Below are positions 15,465 to 22,983 of a stretch of DNA of 23,527 nt, one piece after another. The notes under the pieces were generated by a model. That model was not told the DNA's origin, made no database searches, and saw only the letters and a list, made by a program, of their open reading frames with translations. This stretch comes from Bacteroidota bacterium. GTDB lineage: Bacteria; Bacteroidota; Bacteroidia; Sphingobacteriales; Sphingobacteriaceae. How positions within the stretch are numbered: the stretch's first letter is position 1; every line of letters starts with the position of its first letter. The translations under genes were made by a program, and so were the position numbers. Location of the stretch: the NCBI GenBank assembly GCA_013288465.1, contig JABDBT010000031.1:1-23527 (forward strand), written 5' to 3'.

Positions 15465-16868
15465 TTATCTTGTTTCGTTATAAACCTCAAACTCAGCAAT
15501 AGAAGCTGTTTTATTTGATTTGCCAATTGATATACGCACCTTATTTCCTGTTACCCTTCCAAACCGGTGGATTTTTATCTTTTTTAAGTTCTCACCATTA
15601 AACAATTCCTTCCACGTTCCATTTTGCTCATACTCCAAACGGTAATTGGTAATATTGGGTTCGCTTTCGGCAATTACAATAGTGTTAAAAGCAGTAGGAT
15701 GCTTAAAATCAATTTCATACCAAGGGTTTTTAACTTCGGTATTTGATAGCCATGAGGTATGAAAATTATCATCATTGGCAAAATCCATAATGTTCATGTC
15801 ATCGCTCCAGCTTGAATTGGAGGGCTGCTTTTTAGCCAGGTTATGCGAAATTATGGGTTCGCCGGTATCGGCAACTTTAACAACCGGGCCATCGTTTTTC
15901 CATATAGTGCCAATTTGTTTGAGGGCTGCCAGGGCATTATCATCAATTAAACCGTCCCTGTTGGGCGCCACGTTTAATATAAAGTTGCAGCTGGCATTAT
16001 TAAGCGGTATCAATGTTTCTTTAACCAGTTTTGCCGGATCTTTTACCGGCGAGGTTGGGAAATCGGTTTTCCAAAACCATGCGCTGTTAATGGGCAGGCA
16101 GGCTAAGGCTGGCATTTTGTTGGTTTCTTTTGATACCCGCTGGCCCGCACCCATTTCGTAGGTTTTAATATCGGTATAGTATAACCCTTCTGCCGGGTAT
16201 TTAGCCCCGTTCAGGTCCATCAGCAGGCAATTGGGCTGCAATGATTTTACTAGTTTATAAATCTGCTCAAACGGAATATCATCATAACTTATCCTCGACC
16301 ACGGCGCGTCCCAGCCGTCAATGATCAAAGCCTGGATAGGGCCGTAGTTGGTAAGCAGTTCGGTGATCTGCTTTTTCACCATTTCAATATGTTTAGGCTC
16401 AATTTCGTTGGGGCGTAATTTATGGTGCGTATCTAAAATAGAATAATACAGCATCACCTTTAACCCTTTTGCCCTGAAAGCGTTTACAAATTCTTTTACC
16501 ACATCCCTTTTAAAAGGGCTGTGCATTACGCTGTAATTGGTGGTTTTAGTATCCCATATACAAAACCCGCTATGGTGCTTGGTGGTTAAACAGCCATAGC
16601 TCATATTTGCTGATTTTGCAGCCTCGGCCCATTGGTTACAGTCCAGCTTTACAGGGTTAAACAGGGCGGGAGAGAAATTAGGGTCGGGCCAATCCTGGTT
16701 AGCATAAGTGGCAATATTAAAATGAATAAACATACCAAAACGCAGATCGACAAAGTTTTGCTGCAACTGGTGTAACGATAACTGCCCGGGCTTTCTGTCC
16801 TGGGCCATAAGCATCATTGACGGAACGAGGCATAAAAGAATAAAACAATTGATGAGTTTCTTAATCAT
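15465..16868 (-). CDS. Secreted GH29 alpha-L-fucosidase with discoidin domain
   Basis: 467 residues. The signal peptide MIKKLINCFILLCLVPSMML ends near MAQD (22-24). The GH29 barrel occupies about 30-330: FGMFIHF (44-50), WAEAAKSANMSYGCLTTKHH ending in the substrate-binding histidines 98-99, the strand KVMLYYSILDTHH, and LIIDGWDAPW, where Asp184 sits at the place of the nucleophile (family W-F-D-G pattern). Residues about 345-467 form an F5/8 type C (discoidin) carbohydrate-binding module (SWSDD, DNFHTSWLS, PWYEIDF, AEFEVYN). It should release fucose from plant, algal or host glycans in the periplasm or outside. There is no SusCD pair beside it, so it is not in a full polysaccharide utilisation locus here. 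Divergent from the oxidoreductase gene, with a 38-bp shared control region. Confidence 0.9.
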   Translation of the reverse strand: MIKKLINCFILLCLVPSMMLMAQDRKPGQLSLHQLQQNFVDLRFGMFIHFNIATYANQDWPDPNFSPALFNPVKLDCNQWAEAAKSANMSYGCLTTKHHSGFCIWDTKTTNYSVMHSPFKRDVVKEFVNAFRAKGLKVMLYYSILDTHHKLRPNEIEPKHIEMVKKQITELLTNYGPIQALIIDGWDAPWSRISYDDIPFEQIYKLVKSLQPNCLLMDLNGAKYPAEGLYYTDIKTYEMGAGQRVSKETNKMPALACLPINSAWFWKTDFPTSPVKDPAKLVKETLIPLNNASCNFILNVAPNRDGLIDDNALAALKQIGTIWKNDGPVVKVADTGEPIISHNLAKKQPSNSSWSDDMNIMDFANDDNFHTSWLSNTEVKNPWYEIDFKHPTAFNTIVIAESEPNITNYRLEYEQNGTWKELFNGENLKKIKIHRFGRVTGNKVRISIGKSNKTASIAEFEVYNETR

Positions 16869-16892
16869 AGGGGTGAATTTATAGATTTAAAT

Positions 16893-16900
16893 TAGATTTG
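16893..16900 (+). promoter_or_regulatory. -7 box for the oxidoreductase gene
   Basis: TAGATTTG is a perfect TAnnTTTG match ending 6 nt before the ATG at 16907, the same spacing as at 8434-8448. It lies in the 38-bp gap between divergent genes. Confidence 0.38.
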
Positions 16901-16906
16901 TTTGTA

Positions 16907-18355
16907 ATGAGTTTAGAAAAAAGGGATTTTGATGCTGTCGTTGTTGGTTCGGGCCCCAATGGTTTAGCTGCCGCGATATTATTGCAGCAGCAAGGCCTGT
17001 CGGTTTTAATAGTGGAGGGTAGGGACAACATTGGTGGCGGGCTTACCTCGGCCGAACTAACTCTACCCGGCTTTACGCACGATGTATGCTCGGCTATACA
17101 CCCGCTTGCTGTGGCGTCGCCCTATTTTAAAACCTTGCCTTTAGCTGATTTTGGATTAGAATACCTGTACCCGGGTTTAGCCGCAGCCCACCCATTTGAT
17201 AACGGTACTGCCGCCGTACTTGATCATTCAATACAAAAAACAGCCGCGTTGTTAGGTGCCGATGAGCAAGCTTATTTAAAGCTGATACAACCGGTTGTGA
17301 ACAACTGGCCACTAATAGCCGCTGATGTATTGGGGCCGCTTACTTTTCCGAAACACCCGTTGGCTATGGCCGGCTTTGGGTTAAAAGCGTTAACAGCCGC
17401 CACCACTTTGGTTGAAAAATTTAAAACAACAGCCGGGCGGGGCCTATTTGCGGGTATGGCCGCGCACTCCCTGCAACCGTTGAGTAACCTGGATACTTCG
17501 GCAGCGGCATTAGTGTTGTTGGCTGCCGGTCATTTACAGGGCTGGCCCATACCCAAAGGAGGATCGGTAAATATAGCCAAGGCTTTGGGAGCTTATTTTA
17601 TTTCGCTGGGCGGTACTATACAAACCGGCGAATATGTAAAATCGTTAGCTCAATTGCCATCGGCACATGCCGTATTATTTGATGTTACGCCCCGGCAACT
17701 GCTGCAAATTGCGGGGCACCGATTTTCATCAATTTACAAATGGCAACTGGAACGTTATCGGTATGGCATGGGCGTGTTTAAGATAGATTGGGCGCTGGAT
17801 GGCCAAATACCCTTTACAGCCGAAGAATGCCGCCAGGCCGGGACACTGCATTTGGGCAATACTTTTGAAGAGATTGCCGCTTCAGAACTGGCAACCAGCA
17901 TGGGCTATCACCCCGAAAGGCCTTTTGTTTTAGTAGCGCAACAAAGCCTGTTCGACGACACACGGGCACCACAGGGCAAACATACCGCCTGGGCCTATTG
18001 CCATGTTCCCAATGACTCAACCATTGATATGACCGAACAGATTGAGAGCCAGGTAGAACGTTTTGCACCGGGTTTTAAGGATAGGATACTGGCCAAACAC
18101 GTAATGAACACCGCGCAAATGCAGGCTTACAACCCTAACTATATAGGTGGCGATATTAATGGCGGCATATTGGATATTGGCCAGTTATTTACCCGCCCGG
18201 CCCTTCGCTGGTCGCCCTATAAAACATCTGCAAAAGGTATTTATATCTGCTCTTCCTCAACGCCTCCCGGCGGTGGGGTTCATGGTATGTGCGGTTATAA
18301 TGCGGCTAAGAGGGCTTTGAAAGATGTTTTTAAAATTCAGGTTTCATCGCTTTAG
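16907..18355 (+). CDS. Phytoene-dehydrogenase-like FAD oxidoreductase
   Basis: 482 residues from ATG 16907; an in-frame TTG at 16898 lies inside the -7 box and is rejected. Residues 10-44 contain AVVVGSGPNGLAAAI, the G-x-G-x-x-G FAD-binding loop, then VLIVEGRDNIGGGLTS. The C-terminal KGIYICSSSTPPGGGVHGMCG matches the second FAD-contact motif of the CrtI/PYROXD2 family. The middle (SIHPLAVASPYF, EYLYPGLAAAHPF, PKGGSVNIAKALGAYF) is typical of the PYROXD2-like branch rather than true carotene desaturases, and no other carotenoid genes (crtB, crtY) are nearby, so a carotenoid role is not supported. Substrate unknown; probably cytoplasmic or membrane-associated. It stands alone and is divergently oriented from the fucosidase. 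Confidence 0.88.
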   Translation: MSLEKRDFDAVVVGSGPNGLAAAILLQQQGLSVLIVEGRDNIGGGLTSAELTLPGFTHDVCSAIHPLAVASPYFKTLPLADFGLEYLYPGLAAAHPFDNGTAAVLDHSIQKTAALLGADEQAYLKLIQPVVNNWPLIAADVLGPLTFPKHPLAMAGFGLKALTAATTLVEKFKTTAGRGLFAGMAAHSLQPLSNLDTSAAALVLLAAGHLQGWPIPKGGSVNIAKALGAYFISLGGTIQTGEYVKSLAQLPSAHAVLFDVTPRQLLQIAGHRFSSIYKWQLERYRYGMGVFKIDWALDGQIPFTAEECRQAGTLHLGNTFEEIAASELATSMGYHPERPFVLVAQQSLFDDTRAPQGKHTAWAYCHVPNDSTIDMTEQIESQVERFAPGFKDRILAKHVMNTAQMQAYNPNYIGGDINGGILDIGQLFTRPALRWSPYKTSAKGIYICSSSTPPGGGVHGMCGYNAAKRALKDVFKIQVSSL

Positions 18356-18439
18356 ATACACAGCAGGTAAAACCTGGTAAAGAATAAAAATGTTATTTTT
18401 ACAATGGAAACAGGTAGGTAAAACTTAAAATACCGACTA

Positions 18440-19462
18440 TTGTTGCCAGTAATTCAAATCAATACTATTCAATTGCTAATAGATAATCACGGCAGGAAAA
18501 TTAATTACCTGCGCCTGGCGGTGACCGACAGGTGTAACCTGCGTTGTTTTTATTGTATGCCCGAGGAGGGTTTGAACTGGCTTTCGCGTGCCGAATTAAT
18601 GACCTACGAGGAAATGTTGCGCGGTTGCTCGTTACTGGTTAAAATGGGTATCGAAAAGATACGCATAACCGGCGGCGAACCCTTTGTACGCAAGGATATT
18701 ATGCAACTATTAACCGCGCTTTCAAAACTAAGCGGGTTAAATGAACTAAGCCTTACCACTAATGGCGTTTTAACCGCGCCCTATATTCCCGAATTAAAAA
18801 AACTATGTATTAAGACCGTTAATTTAAGTTTAGATACTTTAGATGCCAACCGTTTTTTTGCTATTACCCGCCGCGATGAGTTTGCAGATGTAATGCAAAC
18901 CCTTGATCGGCTACTTAAACATGATATTAAAGTAAAGATAAACGCCGTGGTAATGGATGGCAAAAACACGCAGGATATAGGCCCGCTGGTTGAGCTAACC
19001 CGGAATATGCCTGTTGACGTCCGCTTTATTGAGGAAATGCCCTTTAATGGCGAGGAACATGCCTTCGGTGGTATAAAATGGGATCATGTGCGTATTTTAG
19101 AAGAGATAAGATCGGCATACTCTGGTATTGAAAAAATAAAGGACCCTGCTTATTCTACGGCTTACAATTATCATATCCCCGGGCATAAAGGCAATGTTGG
19201 TGTTATAGCGGCTTATTCACGAACATTTTGCGGTACCTGTAACCGTATCCGCATCACTCCGCAAGGCGTGTTAAAAAATTGTTTGTATGATGCCGGTGTA
19301 ATGAATATCAGGGATATAATGCGTAGCGGCGCGATGGATGCCGAACTGGAAGATAAATTATTAACAGCATTTGGCCAGCGCGAAAAAGACGGCTGGGATG
19401 CCGAACGTAACCGGCTTGAAAAAACCGGCGTACATGAGTCGATGGCGACTATTGGTGGGTAG
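18440..19462 (+). CDS. moaA: GTP 3',8-cyclase MoaA
   Basis: 340 residues. This is a radical SAM enzyme that, with MoaC, turns GTP into cyclic pyranopterin, the first step of molybdenum cofactor synthesis. The SAM cluster motif C-x3-C-x2-C is CNLRCFYC (Cys32, 36, 39) and the second [4Fe-4S] site is Cys264, Cys267 and Cys281 in FCGTCNRIRITPQGVLKNC. ITGGEPF (76-82) binds SAM. The C-terminal double glycine (SMATIGG), essential in the family, is present. No ATG is in frame upstream before a stop (the ATG at 18404 runs into TAA), so the start is probably the TTG at 18440 or 18443. TTATTTTTAC at 18393-18402 might be a promoter box. It is first in the cofactor gene cluster. Confidence 0.94.
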   Translation: MLPVIQINTIQLLIDNHGRKINYLRLAVTDRCNLRCFYCMPEEGLNWLSRAELMTYEEMLRGCSLLVKMGIEKIRITGGEPFVRKDIMQLLTALSKLSGLNELSLTTNGVLTAPYIPELKKLCIKTVNLSLDTLDANRFFAITRRDEFADVMQTLDRLLKHDIKVKINAVVMDGKNTQDIGPLVELTRNMPVDVRFIEEMPFNGEEHAFGGIKWDHVRILEEIRSAYSGIEKIKDPAYSTAYNYHIPGHKGNVGVIAAYSRTFCGTCNRIRITPQGVLKNCLYDAGVMNIRDIMRSGAMDAELEDKLLTAFGQREKDGWDAERNRLEKTGVHESMATIGG

Positions 19463-19470
19463 TTAAAAAA

Positions 19471-19576
19471 GGTTGTAAAGGTTGAAAGTGTTGTAAAAGT
19501 TGAAAACGGCCAACCTTGCAACCATTACAACATCTATAACATTTACAACCACTACAACATTTACAACTCTTACAAC
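19471..19576. repeat. Inverted block of GTTGTAAA-type repeats between moaA and moeA
   Basis: The left arm (19471-19502) repeats GGTTGTAAAGGTTG-like units and the right arm (19511-19576) repeats the complementary CAACATTTACAAC-like units five or more times with a 10-13 bp rhythm. For example GGTTGTAAAGGTTG at 19471 pairs with right-arm sequence at 13 of 14 positions. The transcript would fold into a long imperfect hairpin 8 nt after the moaA stop and end 5 nt before the moeA ATG. Confidence 0.65.
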
Positions 19577-19581
19577 AAAAA

Positions 19582-20778
19582 ATGACAACAGTTGAAGAAG
19601 CAGAAAGGTTAATATTGGCAGAGGCCGGAGATTATGGTGCAGAGATCATAACTTTTGAACAGGCCTTAGGCAGGGTATTGGCCGAAAATATTAAGGCCGA
19701 CCGAGACTTGCCGCCTTTTAACCGGGTAACGATGGATGGAATTGCCATCAGCTATCAATCTTTTAAAGCTGGTATAACAACTTTCCGTATCAAAGCCACA
19801 CAGGCCGCAGGTGATGCACCTGTTGATATTACCGAATCAAATGAATGTATTGAAATAATGACCGGTGCTGTATTACCCTTATCAGCTGATACGGTGATCC
19901 GTTATGAAGATGTGGAAATAAATGAAGGAACAGCCATCCTATTAATACCCGACATTAAAAAAGAGCAAAACATACACTTACAAGGGGCAGATAAAAAACA
20001 GGGCGAAATTATACTAACTCCCGGCCGGTTAATAACCCCGGCCATTATCAGTTTATTAGCCTCAGTTGGTGAAACAGAGGTCAGGGTGAAAAGATTGCCC
20101 CGTGTTGTTGTTATATCATCGGGTGATGAGTTGGTCGAAGTAAGTGCAACGCCATCGCCCTACCAGATCAGGCGGTCAAATAATTATACTGTACAGGCTG
20201 TTTTAAAGCAACATGGATTGGATGCCGCCATGTTGCATATTCCTGATGACCCAGAAATAATACGACAAACCATACAGCAATGCCTGCATAATTATGATGT
20301 ACTATTGCTTAGCGGCGGTATATCAATGGGTAAATTTGACTATATACCCCAGGCTTTAAATGACCTGGGTGTAAATAAAGTATTTCATAAAGTTATGCAA
20401 CGGCCCGGCAAACCCCTTTGGTTTGGTAAACAGGATAATGGGGCAGCGGTATTCGCATTTCCGGGTAACCCGGTGGCTACGTTTATGTGCCTGCATCGAT
20501 ATTTTATGCCGTGGCTACAAGCAACTTTGAGCTTAACTGAAAAGCCCCCGGTGTATGCAATTTTAAACCGGGATTTTGAATTTACTCCCGATCTGCAATA
20601 CTTTTTGCAAGTTAAACTAAACTTTAATGAACAAGGTGGGTTATTAGCTGTACCGGTAGAAGGAAATGGTTCGGGTGATTTTGCTAACTTAGCGGATACT
20701 GATGCATTTATGGAATTGCCTTTAGAGAAAAGTGAATTTAAAAAAGGCGAAGTTTACAGAATATGGCCGTTCGTCTGA
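19582..20778 (+). CDS. moeA: Molybdopterin molybdotransferase MoeA
   Basis: 398 residues. It inserts molybdate into adenylylated molybdopterin in the last common step of cofactor synthesis. Family marks: PPFNRVTMDGIAI (44-56), the MTGAVLP segment, SSGDEL (179-184), the nucleotide-site LLLSGGISMGKFDYI with Asp253, and the PGNPVA loop (294-299) followed by a short C-terminal beta domain. Length is normal. It lies between moaA and moaC, and all share one strand. The last codons GTC TGA coincide exactly with the left end of the inverted-repeat element at 20773, so the native stop codon appears to have been replaced by the element's sequence, with at most minor effect on the C-terminus. Confidence 0.94.
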   Translation: MTTVEEAERLILAEAGDYGAEIITFEQALGRVLAENIKADRDLPPFNRVTMDGIAISYQSFKAGITTFRIKATQAAGDAPVDITESNECIEIMTGAVLPLSADTVIRYEDVEINEGTAILLIPDIKKEQNIHLQGADKKQGEIILTPGRLITPAIISLLASVGETEVRVKRLPRVVVISSGDELVEVSATPSPYQIRRSNNYTVQAVLKQHGLDAAMLHIPDDPEIIRQTIQQCLHNYDVLLLSGGISMGKFDYIPQALNDLGVNKVFHKVMQRPGKPLWFGKQDNGAAVFAFPGNPVATFMCLHRYFMPWLQATLSLTEKPPVYAILNRDFEFTPDLQYFLQVKLNFNEQGGLLAVPVEGNGSGDFANLADTDAFMELPLEKSEFKKGEVYRIWPFV

Positions 20779-20892
20779 ATCACTGATTAAGCAGATTATT
20801 TGATTTCGCTGATCTGCTTCTTACAAATACACTTTATCATCAAAATTGAAATCATAATAATAAGTCTAATCTGCGTAATCAGTGATTCAGAC
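20773..20892. repeat. GTCTGA inverted-repeat element, copy 2
   Basis: This 120-bp unit has ends GTCTGAATCACTGATTA and TAATCAGTGATTCAGAC that pair over 26 bp with one mismatch. The complementarity runs three bases beyond on each side (TTC and GAA). It contains GATTTCGCTGATC, as copy 1 does at 4976-5089. It starts within moeA (last sense codon and stop) and ends 29 bp before the GxxExxY gene. Confidence 0.8.
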
Positions 20893-20921
20893 GAAAGACA
20901 AATAATAAACAAATAATAAGA

Positions 20922-21332
20922 ATGGAAGAATATAAGTATAGTGATTTAACCCATAAAATAATTGGTTGCGCTATGCAGGTTCATTCCTATTTGGGGAATG
21001 GCTTTCAGGAGGTAATATATCAAAGAGCATTAGCTTTAGAATTAACAAAAGCAGGGTTAGGCTTCCAGCGGGAATTGGAAATGCCGATTTATTACAAAGA
21101 CTATTTAGAACCCATTGGATTGCGAAGAGTTGATTTTTTAGTTGAAGGGACTATATTAGTAGAATTGAAAGCAATAATCAATTTAGAAGAGGTGCATTTA
21201 GCACAAATTTTAAATTATCTGAGAGCATACAAAATAGAATTAGGTTTGTTAATTAATTTTGGTGAGAAAAGCCTTAATTTTAAAAGACTTATACTATCGG
21301 AAAGAAATTATAAATCAGAGACACAATCATAA
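20922..21332 (+). CDS. GxxExxY protein, PD-(D/E)XK nuclease-like
   Basis: 136 residues. The name-giving motif is G27-F-Q-E30-V-I-Y33 in LGNGFQEVIYQ. A nuclease-like core follows: RRVDFLVEG with Asp71, then ILVELKA with Glu81-x-Lys83, which fits the D...ExK pattern of PD-(D/E)XK folds. The first 20 residues contain a helix HKIIGCAMQVH typical of the family. The function of GxxExxY proteins is not established; genomes of Bacteroidota and Planctomycetes often carry several paralogues. The gene sits inside a molybdenum cofactor operon but is flanked on both sides by members of an inverted-repeat family, and its last codons and TAA lie in the right-hand repeat. It is therefore more likely cargo of a small mobile unit than a part of cofactor synthesis. 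Confidence 0.9.
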   Translation: MEEYKYSDLTHKIIGCAMQVHSYLGNGFQEVIYQRALALELTKAGLGFQRELEMPIYYKDYLEPIGLRRVDFLVEGTILVELKAIINLEEVHLAQILNYLRAYKIELGLLINFGEKSLNFKRLILSERNYKSETQS

Positions 21333-21366
21333 TAATAAGCCTAATCTGCTCAATCAGTGATTCAGA
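21325..21366. repeat. Right-hand end of a third GTCTGA element
   Basis: AATCATAATAATAAGCCTAA onward repeats the right part of copy 2 (bases from about 20849) nearly exactly through AATCAGTGATTCAGA, lacking only the last C. It covers the last codons and stop of the GxxExxY gene and the first codons of moaC. Confidence 0.75.
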
Positions 21367-21836
21367 AATTAACGCACTTAGATGACAATGGGAATCCCAC
21401 TATGGTTGATGTGAGGGGTAAAACAATTACCCATCGTACAGCAATAGCCCGCAGTATTGTTAGCCTGCCACCTGAGGTTTTAAAACAATTGGTAGCCGGC
21501 GACCTGCAAACAAAAAAGGGGTCGGTGTTTCAACTCGCTGTAGTTGCCGGTATCATGGCCGCTAAAAAAACTGGCGAATTGATACCCCTTTGCCATCCGC
21601 TGGGTTTGGATAATTGCCATATAAGTATTCATTTAAACGAACAGCAGGAAGCGGTTATAGATTGTACAGCAAGTATTACCGCTAAAACAGGGGTAGAGAT
21701 GGAGGCGTTGGTAGGTGCGTCACTTGCGGCATTAACAATTTACGATATGTGCAAAGCGTTAAGTCATGATATAGTAATAAAAGAAACCAAGCTTATAGAA
21801 AAAACCGGGGGTAAACGTGATTTCAAAAGAGCATAA
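21357..21836 (+). CDS. moaC: Cyclic pyranopterin monophosphate synthase MoaC
   Basis: 159 residues, standard length. With MoaA it makes cyclic pyranopterin monophosphate from the 3',8-cyclo-GTP intermediate. Family marks: LTHLDDNGNPTMVDV at the N terminus, AAKKTGELIPLCHPL (68-82) for substrate binding, AKTGVEMEALVGAS and the catalytic YDMCKAL with Asp130, ending GGKRDF. The only start that keeps the conserved LTHLD is the GTG at 21357, and this GTG lies within the end of the inverted-repeat element (CAGTGATTCAGA). The first three codons thus appear to come from the repeat. There is no Shine-Dalgarno sequence. The 3' end overlaps the next gene by 20 nt, indicating coupled translation. Confidence 0.94.
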   Translation: MIQKLTHLDDNGNPTMVDVRGKTITHRTAIARSIVSLPPEVLKQLVAGDLQTKKGSVFQLAVVAGIMAAKKTGELIPLCHPLGLDNCHISIHLNEQQEAVIDCTASITAKTGVEMEALVGASLAALTIYDMCKALSHDIVIKETKLIEKTGGKRDFKRA

Positions 21837-22983
21837 AAAACATGCAGGGTTAATAAGGCCGTCGTTAGGCAATTTTGGTCGGAACGAATGGGCCATAATT
21901 GGGGCGCCCTGTATCAATATCAAATTATTGGCCGATAGTATTATAAATGCCCTTTCGCCAGTTTATAAATGCGCCTATGCAGATACTTCGCACAATGACG
22001 AGGTTGTGTTACCTCCCGGGCGGATAGCTAATGGTGCTATTTTAGAATACACTGATCAGTTAAATTACCAGCAGTTTAATTACCGTACTGCTTTGCCTGC
22101 CGTGAAATTTAAACAACAGTTTTCTGATGCCGACCTGGTATTGGTAAATGGTAATCATCAGCAGGCTAAGGCACAGGTGGTTATTATTTACGAAAACAAA
22201 AAAGCATCACTCCTAAAACGTATTGAACAGCTAACCAATGTTCAACTCATCTTATTAGATGACCGTGTGGAAGATGTATTTGATTTTATAAAAGAGGTAA
22301 TTCCATACTGGCATGACCTACCTATTTATCGCCTGGGCGAAACTGAAAAGATAATCACGTTTTTTGAGGCTCAAATGCAGCAGGCAAAACCGGTATTAAA
22401 CGGATTGGTATTGGCCGGCGGTAAAAGTACCCGCATGGGTTTTGATAAAGGATCGGTTAATTTATATGGAAAAGAGCAGCGTTACTATGTTGCTGATCTG
22501 CTAAAAGCCTATTGCAATGACGTATTTATTTCCTGCCGTGCAGATCAAAAACAGGAAATAAACAGCGATTACAAAACCATAGAAGATACTTTTACGGGTT
22601 TAGGCCCGTTTGGCGCTATACTTTCGGCATTTCGCGAAAACCCCGACCAGGCTTTATTAGTGGTTGCCTGCGACCTGCTGTTATTGGATAAAAACACGCT
22701 CGATCATTTGGTAGCCAACCGTAATGTTTCTTCGCTGGCTACTGCTTTTGAAAACGGGTTTGATAATTTTCCTGAACCATTAATTACGATATGGGAGCCT
22801 AAAAGCTACCCGGTATTACTGGCCTTTTTAGCGCAGGGTTACTCGTGCCCACGTAAGGTTTTAATAAACAGCGAAATTACTTTATTGAAAGCACCCGGTA
22901 CCAACGTATTGGCCAATGTAAATACTCCCGAAGATATGGAGAAAATCAAGCGGGAACTGCACCAGAAAATAGCAACAGCCTAA
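21817..22983 (+). CDS. mobA: Molybdenum cofactor guanylyltransferase with degenerate N-terminal MobB-like domain
   Basis: 388 residues from GTG 21817, roughly twice the size of MobA alone. Residues 193-388 are MobA, which joins GMP to the molybdenum cofactor to form the guanine dinucleotide form: GLVLAGGKSTRMGFDKG (196-212) is the GTP-binding signature, ACDLLLLD (284-291) the metal-binding aspartate segment, and NVNTPEDM near the end closes the family pattern. Residues 1-190 look like a MobB-type domain (WAIIGAP, then VVLPPGR, DADLVLVNGNH), but the Walker A lysine motif G-x-x-x-x-G-K-T/S is missing, so GTP hydrolysis there is unlikely. It overlaps moaC by 20 nt, and its TAA overlaps the next ATG (TAATG). 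The MobB relationship is inferred. Confidence 0.85.
   Translation: MISKEHKKHAGLIRPSLGNFGRNEWAIIGAPCINIKLLADSIINALSPVYKCAYADTSHNDEVVLPPGRIANGAILEYTDQLNYQQFNYRTALPAVKFKQQFSDADLVLVNGNHQQAKAQVVIIYENKKASLLKRIEQLTNVQLILLDDRVEDVFDFIKEVIPYWHDLPIYRLGETEKIITFFEAQMQQAKPVLNGLVLAGGKSTRMGFDKGSVNLYGKEQRYYVADLLKAYCNDVFISCRADQKQEINSDYKTIEDTFTGLGPFGAILSAFRENPDQALLVVACDLLLLDKNTLDHLVANRNVSSLATAFENGFDNFPEPLITIWEPKSYPVLLAFLAQGYSCPRKVLINSEITLLKAPGTNVLANVNTPEDMEKIKRELHQKIATA

Larger units (their letters stand above)
20773..21366. mobile_element. Putative repeat-bounded cassette carrying the GxxExxY gene
   Basis: The 594-bp interval has the left terminus GTCTGAATCACTGATTAAGC at 20773 and a matching inverted terminus at the right, ending AATCAGTGATTCAGA at 21366. 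Between them lie an internal inverted end (to 20892) and one gene unrelated to the surrounding cofactor pathway. It separates moeA from moaC and supplies the stop of one and the start of the other. No transposase is inside, so movement would need an outside enzyme. Mobility is inference from one locus. Confidence 0.5.

Noticed and set aside
15465..16868. Polysaccharide utilisation locus around the fucosidase
   Set aside because: No SusC/SusD pair, regulator or other glycoside hydrolase is in the window.
16907..18355. Carotenoid biosynthesis gene crtI
   Set aside because: The flavoprotein fold matches, but no other carotenoid genes are present and the internal motifs fit the PYROXD2-like branch better.
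19471..19576. CRISPR array between moaA and moeA
   Set aside because: Units are 10-14 bp, diverged and inverted, with no constant 20-40 bp repeat or unique spacers.
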